Of a stretch of DNA of 64,000 nt, positions 42,978 to 53,008 are shown in pieces. Position 1 is the stretch's first letter. Each line of letters starts with the position of its first letter. The DNA is taken from assembly GCA_946546945.1 (NCBI GenBank), contig CAMNOU010000006.1, positions 62,001-126,000 on the forward strand. The letters run 5' to 3'. The stretch is from an uncultured Lachnospiraceae bacterium. GTDB taxonomy: Bacteria > Bacillota > Clostridia > Lachnospirales > Lachnospiraceae. The position numbers and the translations under genes are program-made. Below the pieces are notes generated by a model. That model searched no databases. It was not told the origin of the DNA and saw only the letters and a list, made by a program, of their open reading frames with translations.

Positions 42978-45413
42978 GTGGAAAAAATAGCACACGAAAA
43001 CAGAGAGCAGGAGCCGGAAATCATTGAACCCGGCAGGATCCGTATCTCTGTGCGGAATCTGGTGGAGTTTGTTTTCCGTTCCGGCGATATCGACAATCGT
43101 GTCGGAAAGGGCGTCCAGAAGGAAGCCATGCTGGAGGGAAGCCGCATGCACCGCAGGATCCAGAGCGGCATGGGGGCGGACTACCGGGCAGAGGTATCCC
43201 TGAAGCATGAGGTGCTGATGGGACATTATATGCTTTCCATCGAAGGTCGGGCAGACGGAATCTTCAGGGAACAGGCTGCCAAAGACACGGCGGAAGACCT
43301 GTTTTACATCGATGAGATTAAATGTATGTATACCGATGTGACGCGTTTTGAAAAGCCGCTGGATGTCCATCTGGCGCAGGCAAAATGCTATGCGTATATC
43401 TATGCTGTGCAGAATGCGCAGCAGCAGATGGGCGTGCAGATCACCTACTGCGATCTCGATACCAGGGAGATCCGGCGCTTTCGGGAAATCCTTTCCCTGG
43501 AAGAACTGTCTGTATGGTTCGCCCGGATGATGGATTCCTATAAAAAATGGACCGACTTTCAGTATGAGTGGAATCTGATCCGGAGGGATTCGATCAAAAT
43601 GCTGGAGTTCCCGTTCCCGTACCGACAGGGCCAGAAAAAACTGGCCGCCGATGTCTACCGTACGATCGCCAGGGAAAAAATCCTGTTTCTGCAGGCGCCG
43701 ACCGGAACGGGGAAAACACTTGCCGCGCTCTTCCCGGCCGTCAAGGCTGTCGGTGAGGGACTGGCGGAAAAGATTTTCTATCTGACCGCGAAAACGATCA
43801 CGAGGACCGTCGCGAAGGATGCCGCGGACCTGCTCAAGACACGCGGTTACCGGGGAAAGGTACTGACGATCACAGCAAAGGAAAAGCTTTGTCCGTGTGA
43901 GACCATGGAGTGCAATCCGCAGCACTGCCCGGTTGCGAAAGGACATTTTGACAGAGTCAATGACGCCGTGTATGAACTGATCACGGCGGAGGATGACTTT
44001 ACGAGGGAACGGCTCCTTTCCCATGCAGAAAAATATCAGGTGTGCCCCTTTGAAATGGCGCTGGATGTTTCCCTCTGGTCGGATCTTATTATCTGTGATT
44101 ATAATTATGTCTTCGATCCGAATGTCTATCTCAAACGGTTTTTCGCGGAGGGCATCCGGGGAGACTACCTGTTCCTGATCGATGAGGCCCACAACCTGGT
44201 GGAGAGGGGGAGGAGTATGTACAGCGCGGTGCTGGTCAAGGAAGATTTGCTGGCCATGAAACGCGTGATGAAGAATTACAGCAGAAAAATCGCGTCTGCT
44301 CTGGACAAATGCAACCGGCAGATGCTGGAATGGAAGCGGAAATGTGAAAAGTATACGGTACACGAAAACATGGGCAGCTTCGCCTTTTCCGTGATGCGGC
44401 TGGCGGGACTGCTGGATACCTTTCTGCAGAACCGGACTGATTTCCCGGAACGGGAAGAGGTCACAGATTTTTATCTGAAGCTTCGGCATTTCATGAACAT
44501 GTTTGACCGCATGGATGAGAACTATGTGGTCTACACCGATTTTGATGAGCAGAACAATTTCTGTCTGCACCTGTACTGCGTCAATCCGGCCGTCAATCTG
44601 CAGGAGTGCCTGGACAGGGGGAAAAGCGCCGTTTTCTTTTCGGCGACCCTGCTGCCGGTCACGTATTATAAAAATCTGCTGAGCGCGCGCCAGGACAATT
44701 ATGCGGTATACGCCAGGACGTCCTTCGATCAAAACCGGAGATTCCTATTCGTGGCAAAGGATGTCAGCAGCCTGTATACCAGAAGAAATGAGACGGAGTT
44801 TCACAAGATCGCAAACTATATCCGGACAGCGGCGGAGTCAAAACGGGGAAACTATATTGCTTTTTTCCCTTCTTATCGTTTCATGGAGGATGTATACGAA
44901 TGTTTTCAGGCCGGTCAGGAAGGGGATTCCATTGACAGCATCATCCAGAGCAGCAGTATGAACGAAACCCAGAGAGAGGATTTCCTGAATGAGTTTACCG
45001 GAGACCGGGAAAAATCTCTGGTAGCATTCTGTGTTCTGGGCGGTATCTTCTCGGAAGGGATCGACCTGAAAAATGACCGGCTGATCGGGGCGCTGATCGT
45101 CGGGACAGGTCTGCCGCAGATCTGCAGCGAAAGAGAAATATTGAAGGAATTCTATGCCGGCGAGGGAGAAAAGACCGGAAGGAATGAGGGATTTGAATAT
45201 GCCTATCAGTATCCGGGCATGAATAAGGTGCTTCAGGCGGCAGGCCGGGTGATCCGCACCGCTTCTGACTGCGGCGTGATCGGCCTGCTGGATGAACGTT
45301 TCCTGCGCAGAGATTATCAGAGCCTGTTCCCGAGAGAGTGGGCGGATTACCGGGCAGTCTCCTTCGGACAGCTTTCCGGGGAACTGGAAAAATTCTGGAA
45401 GCAGTGGGAATAG
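42978..45413 (+). CDS. XPD/DinG-type DNA helicase with N-terminal RecB-like nuclease domain
   Basis: An 811-residue protein. The N-terminus carries a PD-(D/E)xK nuclease core of the RecB/Cas4 type: GRADGIF (~91), IDEIKC (~112) and Q-x3-Y in QAKCYAY. The helicase follows with Walker A APTGTGKT (~240), a cysteine cluster C-x-C-x4-C-x4-C (~305-318) that should hold a [4Fe-4S] cluster as in XPD, DEAH in LIDEAHNLVE (~400) and motif VI QAAGRVIRT. The GTG at 42978 is chosen for the adjacent Shine-Dalgarno-like repeats; in-frame starts further upstream overlap aroK. It probably acts in DNA repair. Confidence 0.88.
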   Translation: MEKIAHENREQEPEIIEPGRIRISVRNLVEFVFRSGDIDNRVGKGVQKEAMLEGSRMHRRIQSGMGADYRAEVSLKHEVLMGHYMLSIEGRADGIFREQAAKDTAEDLFYIDEIKCMYTDVTRFEKPLDVHLAQAKCYAYIYAVQNAQQQMGVQITYCDLDTREIRRFREILSLEELSVWFARMMDSYKKWTDFQYEWNLIRRDSIKMLEFPFPYRQGQKKLAADVYRTIAREKILFLQAPTGTGKTLAALFPAVKAVGEGLAEKIFYLTAKTITRTVAKDAADLLKTRGYRGKVLTITAKEKLCPCETMECNPQHCPVAKGHFDRVNDAVYELITAEDDFTRERLLSHAEKYQVCPFEMALDVSLWSDLIICDYNYVFDPNVYLKRFFAEGIRGDYLFLIDEAHNLVERGRSMYSAVLVKEDLLAMKRVMKNYSRKIASALDKCNRQMLEWKRKCEKYTVHENMGSFAFSVMRLAGLLDTFLQNRTDFPEREEVTDFYLKLRHFMNMFDRMDENYVVYTDFDEQNNFCLHLYCVNPAVNLQECLDRGKSAVFFSATLLPVTYYKNLLSARQDNYAVYARTSFDQNRRFLFVAKDVSSLYTRRNETEFHKIANYIRTAAESKRGNYIAFFPSYRFMEDVYECFQAGQEGDSIDSIIQSSSMNETQREDFLNEFTGDREKSLVAFCVLGGIFSEGIDLKNDRLIGALIVGTGLPQICSEREILKEFYAGEGEKTGRNEGFEYAYQYPGMNKVLQAAGRVIRTASDCGVIGLLDERFLRRDYQSLFPREWADYRAVSFGQLSGELEKFWKQWE

Positions 45414-45419
45414 CATCCG

Positions 45420-46520
45420 TCATTTGTAGAACTGAAGGATGGAATCAAGCTTAGCGGACATATTGACCAGGAGGGCGTCCAGAATCACCAGAGCGGCCAT
45501 GGATTCGACCACGACGACCGCGCGCGGGACAATGACCGGATCATGCCGGCCTTTGATCTGAATATCAACGGGTGAGCCGTCTTTGCGTACGGTGTGCTGT
45601 GTGCGGGCGATCGAGGGCGTGGGCTTGACGGCGGCGCGGAAAATGATCTGCGATCCGTCGCTCATGCCGCCGAGGATCCCGCCTGCGTGATTGGTCTGCT
45701 TTTGAATGGTTCCGGAGGCATCACAGGTAAAGGCATCGTTGTTTTCCGAGCCTTTTTTTTCGGCGGCCTGAAATCCGGATCCGATCTCAAACCCCTTGAC
45801 CGCACCGATGGAAAAGACGGCTTTTGCCAGATTGGCATCCAGTTTTTCAAAGACGGGATCGCCGATGCCGGCAGGCATGCCGTCGATGACGCATTCGATG
45901 ACGCCGCCGGACGAATCCTGCCCGGACATGCACTGCTCCAGATAGAGCTGTGCCTCCAGGGCAGCCCCGGCATCCGGCATGTACAGAGGGTTCTGCCGGA
46001 TCTGACCGGCGTCAAAGCGTTCCGGAGATATTTCAACGGGACCGATGGAGCGGGTATATGTACACAGACGGATGCCCATCTGATGAAGGATCTTTGCGGC
46101 GATGGAGCCGGCGGCGACTCTGCCGATCGTCTCTCTGCCGGAGGAACGCCCTCCGCCGCGGTAATCGCGGAATCCGTATTTGGCGTCAAAGGTATAATCT
46201 GCGTGTCCCGGCCGGTAAAAGGAAGCGATTTCGCTGTAGTCCGCGGATTTCTGATTCTCATTCCGCACGATCAGGGAGATCGGTGTGCCGGTCGTTTTCC
46301 CTTCAAAGACGCCGGAGAGGATCTCTACACGGTCGCTTTCCCGGCGGGGCGTGGAAAATCCGGACTGACCGGGCTTTCTGCGGTCGAGGTAAGCCTGAAT
46401 GTCACTTTCTTCAAGCGAAAGCCCCGCAGGGCAGCCGTCGATGACAACGCCAATGCCCTTCCCATGGGATTCTCCCCATGTTGTAATTTTGAAAATGGTA
46501 CCGAAACCGGAGCCGGCCAT
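45420..46520 (-). CDS. aroC: Chorismate synthase
   Basis: A 366-residue chorismate synthase, the FMN-dependent last step of the shikimate pathway (EPSP to chorismate). Signatures include WGESHGKGIGVVIDGCPAG at the N-terminus, RPGHADYTF, GGGRSSGRETIGRVAAG, and IKGRHDPVIVPRAVVVVESM near the C-terminus. AGGAGG precedes the ATG. It converges with the helicase gene; the two stop codons are only six bases apart with no terminator between them. Confidence 0.97.
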   Translation of the reverse strand: MAGSGFGTIFKITTWGESHGKGIGVVIDGCPAGLSLEESDIQAYLDRRKPGQSGFSTPRRESDRVEILSGVFEGKTTGTPISLIVRNENQKSADYSEIASFYRPGHADYTFDAKYGFRDYRGGGRSSGRETIGRVAAGSIAAKILHQMGIRLCTYTRSIGPVEISPERFDAGQIRQNPLYMPDAGAALEAQLYLEQCMSGQDSSGGVIECVIDGMPAGIGDPVFEKLDANLAKAVFSIGAVKGFEIGSGFQAAEKKGSENNDAFTCDASGTIQKQTNHAGGILGGMSDGSQIIFRAAVKPTPSIARTQHTVRKDGSPVDIQIKGRHDPVIVPRAVVVVESMAALVILDALLVNMSAKLDSILQFYK

Positions 46521-46566
46521 GCTGTATCCTCCTGTGTATCTGTGATTTTAAGTAGAATTCTTTTTT

Positions 46567-46595
46567 ATTATATGATAAACTTGGCACGAAAGCAA
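46567..46595 (-). promoter_or_regulatory. Predicted sigma-A promoter of aroC
   Basis: On the minus strand: -35 TTGCTT, 17-base spacer, consensus -10 TATAAT, about 47 bases before the aroC start. Confidence 0.7.
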
Positions 46596-46618
46596 TGTGA
46601 AGATAAGGAGTAAGATGG

Positions 46619-47761
46619 ATGTATAAACTGATAAAACAAGATGGACGCGCAAAGCGCGGGGAGCTGATTACCGTCCACGGAACGGTGCAGACGCCGGTCT
46701 TTATGAATGTGGGAACGGCGGCCGCGATCAAGGGAGCGGTATCCACAGAGGATCTCAAACAGATCGGAGCGCAGGTGCAGCTGTCCAATACCTATCATCT
46801 TCATGTGCGGCCCGGCGACCGGCTGATCAAAGAGCTGGGGGGACTGCACAAGTTTATGGTGTGGGACAGACCGATCCTGACCGATTCCGGCGGATTCCAG
46901 GTGTTTTCTCTCGCTAAACTGAGAAAGATCAAAGAAGAAGGCGTGCATTTCCATTCTCATGTGGACGGGAGAAAAATTTTCATGGGACCGGAGGAAAGCA
47001 TGCAGATCCAGTCCAATCTGGGCTCGACGATTGCCATGGCCTTTGATGAATGTCCGCCTGCTCTGGCAGACAAAAGCTATGTGCAGCCTTCCGTAGACCG
47101 CACCACCAGATGGCTGGAAAGGTGCAGGACCGAAATGAAAAGGCTGAATCAGCTGGAGGATACGATCAACAAAAACCAGCTCCTGTTTGGCATTAACCAG
47201 GGAGCAATCTATGATGATATCCGGATCGATCACGCGAAACGCATCCGTGAGATGGATCTGGATGGGTATGCTCTCGGAGGGCTTGCGGTCGGAGAAAGCC
47301 ATGAAGAAATGTATCATATTCTGGATGTGACAGTCCCTTATCTGCCCGCGGACAAGCCGACCTATCTGATGGGAGTTGGCACACCGGCCAACATCCTGGA
47401 AGCGGTCGACCGGGGAGTGGACTTTTTTGACTGTGTGTACCCCAGCAGAAACGGCAGGCACGGCCATGTTTATACCGGTCACGGGAAACTCAATCTCTTC
47501 AATCAGAAATATGAGAAGGACCAGAGGCCGATCGAAGAGGGCTGCGGATGTCCGGCCTGTCAGAAGTACAGCCGCGCCTATATCCGCCATCTGCTGAAGG
47601 CGAAAGAGATGCTCGGCATGCGCTTCTGTGTTCTGCATAATCTGTACTTCTACAATCACCTGATGGAAGAGATCAGAGGCGCGATCGAGGAGGGAAGATA
47701 TCACAGCTTCAAGGAAGAAAAGCTGTATCAGATGAAACAGGAAAGAATTCACGCCGAATGA
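46619..47761 (+). CDS. tgt: Queuine/preQ1 tRNA-guanine transglycosylase
   Basis: A 380-residue TGT that exchanges G34 of GUN-anticodon tRNAs for preQ1. The active-site region DSGGFQVFSL, the catalytic Asp region DCVYPSRNGRHG and the zinc site C-x-C-x2-C in GCGCPACQKYSRAYIRHL are present. AAGGAG lies eight bases before the ATG. It is followed by yajC, an order shared with many bacteria, though a separate promoter precedes yajC here. Confidence 0.97.
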   Translation: MYKLIKQDGRAKRGELITVHGTVQTPVFMNVGTAAAIKGAVSTEDLKQIGAQVQLSNTYHLHVRPGDRLIKELGGLHKFMVWDRPILTDSGGFQVFSLAKLRKIKEEGVHFHSHVDGRKIFMGPEESMQIQSNLGSTIAMAFDECPPALADKSYVQPSVDRTTRWLERCRTEMKRLNQLEDTINKNQLLFGINQGAIYDDIRIDHAKRIREMDLDGYALGGLAVGESHEEMYHILDVTVPYLPADKPTYLMGVGTPANILEAVDRGVDFFDCVYPSRNGRHGHVYTGHGKLNLFNQKYEKDQRPIEEGCGCPACQKYSRAYIRHLLKAKEMLGMRFCVLHNLYFYNHLMEEIRGAIEEGRYHSFKEEKLYQMKQERIHAE

Positions 47762-47772
47762 GAATAAAAGAC

Positions 47773-47801
47773 TTGAATTCACAGTTGTTATTGTGTAGAA
47801 T
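47773..47801 (+). promoter_or_regulatory. Predicted sigma-A promoter of yajC
   Basis: -35 TTGAAT, 17-base spacer, -10 TAGAAT; 67 bases before the yajC start. Confidence 0.6.
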
Positions 47802-47868
47802 ATAAAAGATATTTAAGACCGTTCAGCGAGTTTCGGGATCGTCTTTAAAAAAACAGGAGGAAAGAGAT

Positions 47869-48183
47869 ATGTACGTATTGAATAGTCTGGGAGCAGGCGG
47901 CGGCAGCATGAGCATCATCATCTGGGTCGTTATTCTGGTCGTTTTCATGTTCTTCTTCATGATCAGACCGCAGCGGAAAGAACAGGCCAGAAAGAATGAA
48001 ATGCTTGCGAAGATGGAGGTTGGCGATACTGTTCTGACAACGACAGGCTTCTATGGGACACTGATCGATATTGATGATGACATCGTAGTGGTAGAGTTCG
48101 GAAACAATAAGAACTGCCGGATTCCCATGCAGCGTTCCGCAATCGCACAGATTGAAAAGGCAGATGAAGGAACAGAAGAATAA
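47869..48183 (+). CDS. yajC: Preprotein translocase subunit YajC
   Basis: A 104-residue YajC, accessory to the Sec translocon with SecDF. One membrane segment (SIIIWVVILVVFMFFFMI, ~12-29) is followed by the conserved IRPQRKEQARKNEMLAKMEVGDTVLTTTGFYG. The short C-terminus is acidic. CAGGAGGAAAG precedes the ATG. secD and secF are not in the window. Confidence 0.95.
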   Translation: MYVLNSLGAGGGSMSIIIWVVILVVFMFFFMIRPQRKEQARKNEMLAKMEVGDTVLTTTGFYGTLIDIDDDIVVVEFGNNKNCRIPMQRSAIAQIEKADEGTEE

Positions 48184-48253
48184 GATCCGCCGCGAGCCCT
48201 GAATAATTATAAGGGGCTGCGTATAAAGACGAACAGTCATATGCGATTTTCAG

Positions 48254-48294
48254 GGGCATGTGAAGTATGACGAGATACTTCACGTGCCCTTTTT
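48254..48294 (+). terminator. Rho-independent terminator after yajC
   Basis: A 15-bp stem GGGCATGTGAAGTAT / ATACTTCACGTGCCC (one G-T pair) with a six-base loop, followed by five T residues. Confidence 0.9.
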
Positions 48295-48353
48295 GTACGG
48301 GCAGGAAAAGGAATCCGCAAAGTCGGGCTGCAGGGTTTCTTGAAATTTACCAC

Positions 48354-48382
48354 TTGAAATGCATAAAAAATTATACTATTAT
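48354..48382 (+). promoter_or_regulatory. Predicted sigma-A promoter of the leuB-ilvD-ilvB genes
   Basis: -35 TTGAAA, 17-base spacer, -10 TATTAT, 34 bases before leuB. There is no room for a T-box or peptide attenuator between promoter and gene. Confidence 0.6.
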
Positions 48383-48415
48383 GATGTAATGAGTGTAAAT
48401 GAGAGGAGTGAAATG

Positions 48416-49528
48416 ATGAAATTTCATGTTGGTGTGATTGCCGGAGACGGTATTGGACCGGAGATCGTCGCGGAGGCACAGAAGGTGCTGGACTGTGTGG
48501 GCGCTCAGTCCGGACACGAATTTGTCTATGAGGATATCCTGATGGGCGGATGCTCCATCGATGCCATCGGTGTTCCGCTTTCGGATCATGCAATTGAACA
48601 GGCCAAAAGCGCGGACGCAGTGCTGATGGGCTCGATCGGAGGAAATACAAGCACTTCAGCCTGGTATAAGCTCCCGCCCGAACTCCGCCCGGAAGCCGGC
48701 CTTCTGAAACTGAGAAAGGCGCTGAACCTTTTTGCGAACTTAAGGCCCGCCTGCCTGTACGCAGAACTGAAGGAAGCCTGCCCGCTGCGTGATGACATCA
48801 TACAGGACGGTTTCGATATGATGATCATGCGCGAACTGACGGGAGGACTGTATTTCGGGACGCATAAGACAGAAGAAAAGGATGGAGTCCTGACGGCACT
48901 GGATACGCTTTCCTATAATGAAAAGGAGATCCGCCGGATCGCGGTCAGAGCTTTTGATATCGCCATGAAGAGAAGAAAAAAGGTGACCAGTGTGGACAAG
49001 GCGAATGTCCTGGATTCCTCACGGCTCTGGAGAAAGATCGTTGAGGAGGTCGCAAAAGACTATCCTGAGGTTGCCTATGAACATATGCTGGTGGACAATG
49101 CAGCCATGCAGCTGGTAAAGGATCCGAGGCAGTTCGATGTCATCCTGACCGAGAACATGTTCGGAGATATTCTCTCCGATGAGGCCAGCATGGTGACCGG
49201 ATCCATCGGGATGCTTTCTTCGGCCAGCCTGAATGATACGAAGTTCGGTCTTTATGAACCGAGCGGCGGCTCCGCGCCGGATATCGCGGGCAAGGGAATC
49301 GCGAATCCGATTGCGACGATTCTTTCCGCGGCAATGATGCTGCGCTATTCCTTTGATCTCGACCGGGAAGCGGACGCGATTGAAGAAGCAGTCAGACAGG
49401 TGCTGAAGGACAATTACAGAACGATCGATATCATGCCCCGAAGCGATGAGGAAAAGGCAATGGTCGAGCAGGTCGGAACATCCCGCATGGGAAACCTGAT
49501 CTGTGAGAGGATCCGGATCGCCAGATAA
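48416..49528 (+). CDS. leuB: 3-isopropylmalate dehydrogenase
   Basis: A 370-residue decarboxylating dehydrogenase of leucine biosynthesis. Landmarks are VIAGDGIGPEIV, LLKLRKALNLFANLRPA, the substrate-binding REL TGG (MREL then TGGLYFG), DKANVLDSSRLWRK, the metal-binding MFGDILSDEAS and the NAD site EPSGGSAPDIAGKGIANPIA. The ATG at 48416 is seven bases after AGGAG; one three bases earlier is too close. leuA, leuC and leuD are absent from this window. Confidence 0.95.
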   Translation: MKFHVGVIAGDGIGPEIVAEAQKVLDCVGAQSGHEFVYEDILMGGCSIDAIGVPLSDHAIEQAKSADAVLMGSIGGNTSTSAWYKLPPELRPEAGLLKLRKALNLFANLRPACLYAELKEACPLRDDIIQDGFDMMIMRELTGGLYFGTHKTEEKDGVLTALDTLSYNEKEIRRIAVRAFDIAMKRRKKVTSVDKANVLDSSRLWRKIVEEVAKDYPEVAYEHMLVDNAAMQLVKDPRQFDVILTENMFGDILSDEASMVTGSIGMLSSASLNDTKFGLYEPSGGSAPDIAGKGIANPIATILSAAMMLRYSFDLDREADAIEEAVRQVLKDNYRTIDIMPRSDEEKAMVEQVGTSRMGNLICERIRIAR

Positions 49529-49613
49529 GATATCCCCCTCTGTGATTTTAAGAATAAGCTGAAAAACAGCCGACGATAGAATTGAAAAAGAACTCAAGAA
49601 GGAGAAAATGACT

Positions 49614-51278
49614 ATGAGAAGTGACAACGCGAAAACAGGTATGCAGCAGGCACCCCACAGATCGTTATTCAACGCACTTGGAATGACCAGAGAAGAGCTT
49701 GAGAGACCGCTTGTCGGAATCGTATGTTCCTATAATGAGATCGTTCCGGGTCATATGCATCTGGATAAACTGGCGGAAGCTGCAAAACTCGGAGTTGCCA
49801 TGGCAGGCGGAACACCGGTCATGTTCCCGGCGATCGCCGTATGCGACGGTATTGCCATGGGACATGTTGGTATGAAATATTCCCTGGTGACCCGTGATCT
49901 GATTGCAGATTCTACAGAATGTATGGCGATGGCGCATCAGTTTGATGCACTCGTTATGATCCCGAACTGCGACAAGAATGTTCCGGGACTTTTGATGGCG
50001 GCAGCCAGACTGAACATCCCGACCGTTTTCGTCAGCGGCGGCCCGATGCTGGCTGGACATGTAAAAGGACAGAAGAGAAGTCTCTCTTCCATGTTCGAGG
50101 CAGTCGGCTCTTATGAGGCGGGACTGATGAGCGCAGACGATGTAGAGAATTTTGAGCGGAATGTATGCCCGACCTGCGGCTCCTGTTCCGGTATGTATAC
50201 AGCAAACTCCATGAACTGCCTGACCGAATCTCTCGGTATGGGACTTCCCGGCAACGGAACGATCCCGGCGCCGTATTCTGCAAGAATTCAGCTTGCAAAG
50301 CATGCCGGCATGGCGGTCATGGATCTTTACAGAAAGAATATCCGCCCTCTGGATATCATGACAGAGGACGCGTTCATGAATGCGCTGACCATGGATATGG
50401 CACTCGGCTGCTCTACCAACTCCATGCTTCATCTTCCGGCAATCGCCCATGAGGCAGGAATCCATATTGATCTGGACATTGCCAATGCGATGAGCGAGAA
50501 GACACCGAACCTGTGCCATCTGGCTCCGGCAGGCCCTACCTATATGGAAGATCTGAATGAGGCGGGCGGCATCAGTGCCGTTATGACAGAGCTTGACAAG
50601 CTCGGACTGCTCCACACCGACTGTATGACCGTTACCGGCAAGACGATTGCCGAGAACATCAAGGGTGCGGTCAACAGAAATCCGGAAGTCATCCGTCCGA
50701 TTGACAATCCGTACAGTAAAACAGGCGGAATCGCCGTACTGAAAGGAAATCTTGCACCGGATTCCGGTGTTGTAAAGCGCTCCGCAGTCGCACCGGAAAT
50801 GATGGTTCACGAAGGACCGGCGCGTGTATTTGACTGTGAAGAAGATGCGATCGCTGCCATCAAAGGCGGCAAAATCGTCGAGGGTGATGTAGTCGTTATC
50901 CGCTATGAGGGACCGAAGGGCGGCCCGGGAATGCGCGAGATGCTGAACCCTACCTCCGCGATTGTGGGAATGGGTCTCGGTTCTACCGTGGCGCTGATCA
51001 CAGACGGGCGGTTCTCCGGCGCGTCCAGAGGCGCGGCCATCGGACATGTTTCCCCGGAGGCGGCCGTAGGCGGCCCGATCGCGCTGGTCGAGGATGGAGA
51101 TATCATCAAGATCAATATTCCCGCCAACACGCTGGATGTGGATATCAGCGACGAAGAGATGGCAGCCAGAAAGGCAAAATGGCAGCCGAAGATGAAGGAA
51201 GTGACCGGTTATCTGAAACGTTATCAGAGCCTGGTTACATCCGGAAATACGGGAGCTATTTTAAAAATCAACGAATAG
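49614..51278 (+). CDS. ilvD: Dihydroxy-acid dehydratase
   Basis: A 554-residue Fe-S dehydratase common to valine, leucine and isoleucine synthesis. Cluster ligands lie in [13 protein letters not shown] and [36 protein letters not shown] and [20 protein letters not shown] are the other signatures. The ATG at 49614 is nine bases after AAGGAG; an ATG two codons earlier is only three bases from it. It follows leuB by 85 bases and precedes ilvB by 23. Confidence 0.97.
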   Translation: MRSDNAKTGMQQAPHRSLFNALGMTREELERPLVGIVCSYNEIVPGHMHLDKLAEAAKLGVAMAGGTPVMFPAIAVCDGIAMGHVGMKYSLVTRDLIADSTECMAMAHQFDALVMIPNCDKNVPGLLMAAARLNIPTVFVSGGPMLAGHVKGQKRSLSSMFEAVGSYEAGLMSADDVENFERNVCPTCGSCSGMYTANSMNCLTESLGMGLPGNGTIPAPYSARIQLAKHAGMAVMDLYRKNIRPLDIMTEDAFMNALTMDMALGCSTNSMLHLPAIAHEAGIHIDLDIANAMSEKTPNLCHLAPAGPTYMEDLNEAGGISAVMTELDKLGLLHTDCMTVTGKTIAENIKGAVNRNPEVIRPIDNPYSKTGGIAVLKGNLAPDSGVVKRSAVAPEMMVHEGPARVFDCEEDAIAAIKGGKIVEGDVVVIRYEGPKGGPGMREMLNPTSAIVGMGLGSTVALITDGRFSGASRGAAIGHVSPEAAVGGPIALVEDGDIIKINIPANTLDVDISDEEMAARKAKWQPKMKEVTGYLKRYQSLVTSGNTGAILKINE

Positions 51279-51301
51279 TTTAAAATGAGGAACCAGAAGA
51301 A

Positions 51302-52987
51302 ATGCAGTTAACAGGGGCTCAAATTGTTATAGAATGTTTAAAAGAACAGGGTGTCGATACGGTGTTCGGTTATCCGGGAGGCGCCATTCTGAATGTCTAT
51401 GATGAATTATACAAACACAGCGCAGAGATCCGCCACATCCTTACCTCTCATGAGCAGGGCGCATCTCATGCGGCGGACGGATATGCGCGTTCGACAGGCA
51501 GAGTCGGCGTATGCTTTGCGACATCCGGACCCGGCGCTACAAATCTTGTGACCGGTATTGCGACGGCCTATATGGATTCCGTTCCGCTTGTTGCCATCAC
51601 CTGCAATGTGGGCGTTTCCCTTCTGGGGAAAGACAGTTTTCAGGAAGTGGATATTACCGGTATCACGACCCCGATCACAAAGCATAATTTTATTGTAAAA
51701 GATGTGGAAAACTTAGCGTCGGTCATTCGGCGCGCTTTCCGCATTGCGCAGACCGGCAGGCCCGGTCCTGTCCTGGTGGATATCCCGAAAGATGTGACCG
51801 CTGCAAAGACGGAATATGTTCCCGAACCGATTCCTCCCGTACAGCGTCTGTCTGACCGGATCACAGAGGAGGACCTGGCTGTTGCGGCAGACATGATCCG
51901 GAACTGCGAAAAGCCTTATATTTTTGTGGGCGGCGGAGCAGTCATTTCCGACGCGAACAGAGAACTGGCCGAGTTTGTTGAAAAAGTAGACGCTCCCGTG
52001 TGTGATTCCCTGATGGGAAAGGGAGCATTTGACGGAACAGACCCGCGCTATACCGGCATGCTTGGCATGCACGGCACAAAAGTATCCAATTTCGGAGTAA
52101 GCAAATGTGATCTTCTGATTGCTGTGGGCGTGCGTTTCAGTGACCGTGTCATCGGAGACGCAAACCGTTTCGCGCAGAATGCAAAGATCCTGCAGTTTGA
52201 CGTGGATCCGGCAGAGATCAATAAAAATATCCAGACGGATGCCAGCGTTACGGGAGATGTCCGCGAGATCCTGACGGCCCTGAATCAGAGGCTGCAGCCG
52301 ATGGACCATTCCGAATGGATGCGTCAGATCGCAGAAGCGAAAGAGAAATATCCGATGCGCTATTCGGAGCCGGGACTGACCGGACCGTTTATCATGGAGG
52401 AGCTCTACCGGCAGACCGGCGGCGACGCGATTATCGTCACGGAAGTCGGACAGCACCAGATGTGGGCCGCGCAGTATTTTCAATACAAACATCCGCGTAC
52501 ATTTCTGTCATCCGGCGGACTCGGAACGATGGGGTACGGACTGGGCGCCGCAATCGGCGCACAGGTAGCGAATCCCGAAAAACAGGTGATCAATATTGCC
52601 GGGGACGGCTGTTTCCGGATGAATATGAATGAGATCCTGACGGCAGTGCGGCAGAAGCTCCCGCTGATTCAGATTGTTGTGAACAACAGCGTTCTGGGCA
52701 TGGTGCATCAGTGGCAGCAGCTGTTTTATGAAAAAAGATATTCGCATACGGTCTTTCATGACGGAGCGGATTTTGTGAAGCTTGCCGAGGCCATGGGAGC
52801 TGTGGGCCTGCGTGCTTCCTCCAGGGAAGAATTCGCATCCTGCCTGAAAACGGCTCTTGCATCCGGGACGCCTGTGCTGATCGACTGTATTGTCGGCAGT
52901 AACGATAACGTGTGGCCGATGGTCGCACCGGGAGCTCCGATCAGCGAAGCATTTGATAAGCAGGATCTGGAGTCTTCCGTACATTAA
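51302..52987 (+). CDS. ilvB: Acetolactate synthase large (catalytic) subunit
   Basis: A 561-residue thiamine diphosphate enzyme. The catalytic Glu is in SHEQGASHAADGYARSTG, the FAD-binding middle domain contains PVCDSLMGKGAFDG, and the ThDP motif is GDGCFRMNMNEILTAVRQ. It makes acetolactate or acetohydroxybutyrate. No small regulatory subunit (ilvN/ilvH) follows; the next gene is serC, so the partner must be elsewhere or absent. Confidence 0.96.
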   Translation: MQLTGAQIVIECLKEQGVDTVFGYPGGAILNVYDELYKHSAEIRHILTSHEQGASHAADGYARSTGRVGVCFATSGPGATNLVTGIATAYMDSVPLVAITCNVGVSLLGKDSFQEVDITGITTPITKHNFIVKDVENLASVIRRAFRIAQTGRPGPVLVDIPKDVTAAKTEYVPEPIPPVQRLSDRITEEDLAVAADMIRNCEKPYIFVGGGAVISDANRELAEFVEKVDAPVCDSLMGKGAFDGTDPRYTGMLGMHGTKVSNFGVSKCDLLIAVGVRFSDRVIGDANRFAQNAKILQFDVDPAEINKNIQTDASVTGDVREILTALNQRLQPMDHSEWMRQIAEAKEKYPMRYSEPGLTGPFIMEELYRQTGGDAIIVTEVGQHQMWAAQYFQYKHPRTFLSSGGLGTMGYGLGAAIGAQVANPEKQVINIAGDGCFRMNMNEILTAVRQKLPLIQIVVNNSVLGMVHQWQQLFYEKRYSHTVFHDGADFVKLAEAMGAVGLRASSREEFASCLKTALASGTPVLIDCIVGSNDNVWPMVAPGAPISEAFDKQDLESSVH

Positions 52988-53008
52988 TCTTGTATATACA
53001 GTCTGTTT

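Noticed and set aside
42834-44732. 632-codon open frame on the minus strand opposite the XPD-type helicase
   Set aside because: Antisense to clear nuclease and helicase motifs; composition is typical of a mirrored frame.
47812-47850. A terminator hairpin between tgt and yajC
   Set aside because: Only about five pairs (AAGAC/GTCTT) can form around a long loop, and what follows is mainly an A run; too weak to call.
49665-51047. 460-codon open frame on the minus strand opposite ilvD
   Set aside because: Antisense to the conserved dehydratase; no independent start signal.
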